A DNA stretch of 14,811 nt from an uncultured bacterium. GTDB taxonomy: Bacteria; Verrucomicrobiota; Lentisphaeria; Oligosphaerales; Oligosphaeraceae. The stretch lies in NCBI GenBank assembly GCA_902783355.1, contig CACZQQ010000132.1, forward strand, positions 1-14,811, given 5' to 3'. A program made the translations under genes and the position numbers. Below are positions 14,732-14,811 of the stretch, piece after piece (positions within the stretch are counted from its first letter, which is position 1; the number at the start of each line of letters is the position of its first letter). The notes under the pieces are model-generated. The model had not been told where the DNA came from. It did not search any database and saw only the letters and a program-made list of their open reading frames with translations.

Positions 14732-14760
14732 CTTGCCTGAGGCCGAGCGGCCTCCGCAAG
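14732..14760. terminator. Extended hairpin between the WecA-like gene and the next gene
   Basis: CTTGC (14732-14736) pairs with GCAAG (14756-14760), and GAGGCC (14739-14744) with GGCCTC (14749-14754), leaving a GAGC loop and a small internal loop: 11 base pairs in total. No T-run follows on the plus strand. It may be a terminator of the upstream operon. Its end is only 6 bases before the next start codon, so it could also affect that gene's translation. Confidence 0.4.
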
Positions 14761-14766
14761 CCCCTT

Positions 14767-14811
14767 ATGACACTCCCTGCCTACCTGACCGAATCCGTCA
14801 TCCGCGACCTC
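14767..14811 (+). CDS. Start of an unidentified gene (cut by the window edge)
   Basis: An ATG at 14767 opens a frame of 15 codons, MTLPAYLTESVIRDL, with no stop before the window ends. It lies 40 bp after the WecA-like stop and no Shine-Dalgarno is visible. Too little is present to name it. The composition matches neighbouring coding sequence, and the spacing fits another gene of the same run. Confidence 0.45.
   Translation, partial: MTLPAYLTESVIRDL

Overview
The window is GC-rich bacterial chromosome carrying mostly housekeeping genes in short, tightly packed operons on both strands. I see no phage, transposase, integrase, tRNA or CRISPR array. MurE carries the DNPR signature of the meso-diaminopimelate-adding enzyme, and a lipoprotein, an RseP-type protease and a WecA/TagO-type transferase point to a diderm (Gram-negative) cell. 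Many genes start without a clear Shine-Dalgarno sequence. With the fhs subfamily and the WecA-like motif variant, that would fit the PVC group (Lentisphaerae, Kiritimatiellota or Verrucomicrobia). This placement is inference and weak.

Layout. Positions 2-391 (+) hold the 3' end of an unidentified Arg/Asp/Gly-rich protein made of 78-bp tandem repeats. It is followed by murE (398-1825, peptidoglycan precursor synthesis) and a YbaK-type Cys-tRNA(Pro) deacylase (1822-2319), which overlap by 4 bp. A converging gene (2344-2730, -) encodes a four-helix SMR-like membrane protein, with a hairpin between the two stop codons. A divergent region leads to an ABC-F ATPase (2851-4908, +). An AT-rich convergent gap (4909-5163) holds three copies of a 32-bp repeat, the last forming a terminator-like hairpin. 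On the minus strand, fhs (formate-tetrahydrofolate ligase, 8321-6558), a small lipoprotein (6545-6078) and a SAM-dependent methyltransferase (6081-5164) form one probable operon.

The fhs promoter region (8322-8463) faces rnpB, the RNase P RNA (8464-8850, +). Only 24 bp later begins a run of four closely packed genes: ptsP (GAF plus PTS enzyme I), rseP (site-2 protease with what looks like three PDZ-like modules), cmk (CMP kinase) and a WecA/TagO-type polyprenyl-phosphate sugar-phosphate transferase. The last two junctions are ATGA overlaps. A hairpin and the first 15 codons of another gene close the window.

Together the genes serve envelope building (MurE, WecA-like, RseP), translation quality and RNA maturation (YbaK, ABC-F, RNase P), one-carbon and nucleotide supply (Fhs, Cmk) and PEP-dependent signalling (PtsP). 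I do not see a convincing new multi-gene system. The most unusual signals are the 32-bp repeat cluster, short AT-rich rare-codon islands inside four otherwise GC-rich genes, an SMR-like protein lacking the family's key glutamate, the third PDZ-like module in RseP, and an alternating GC palindrome filling the fhs promoter spacer.
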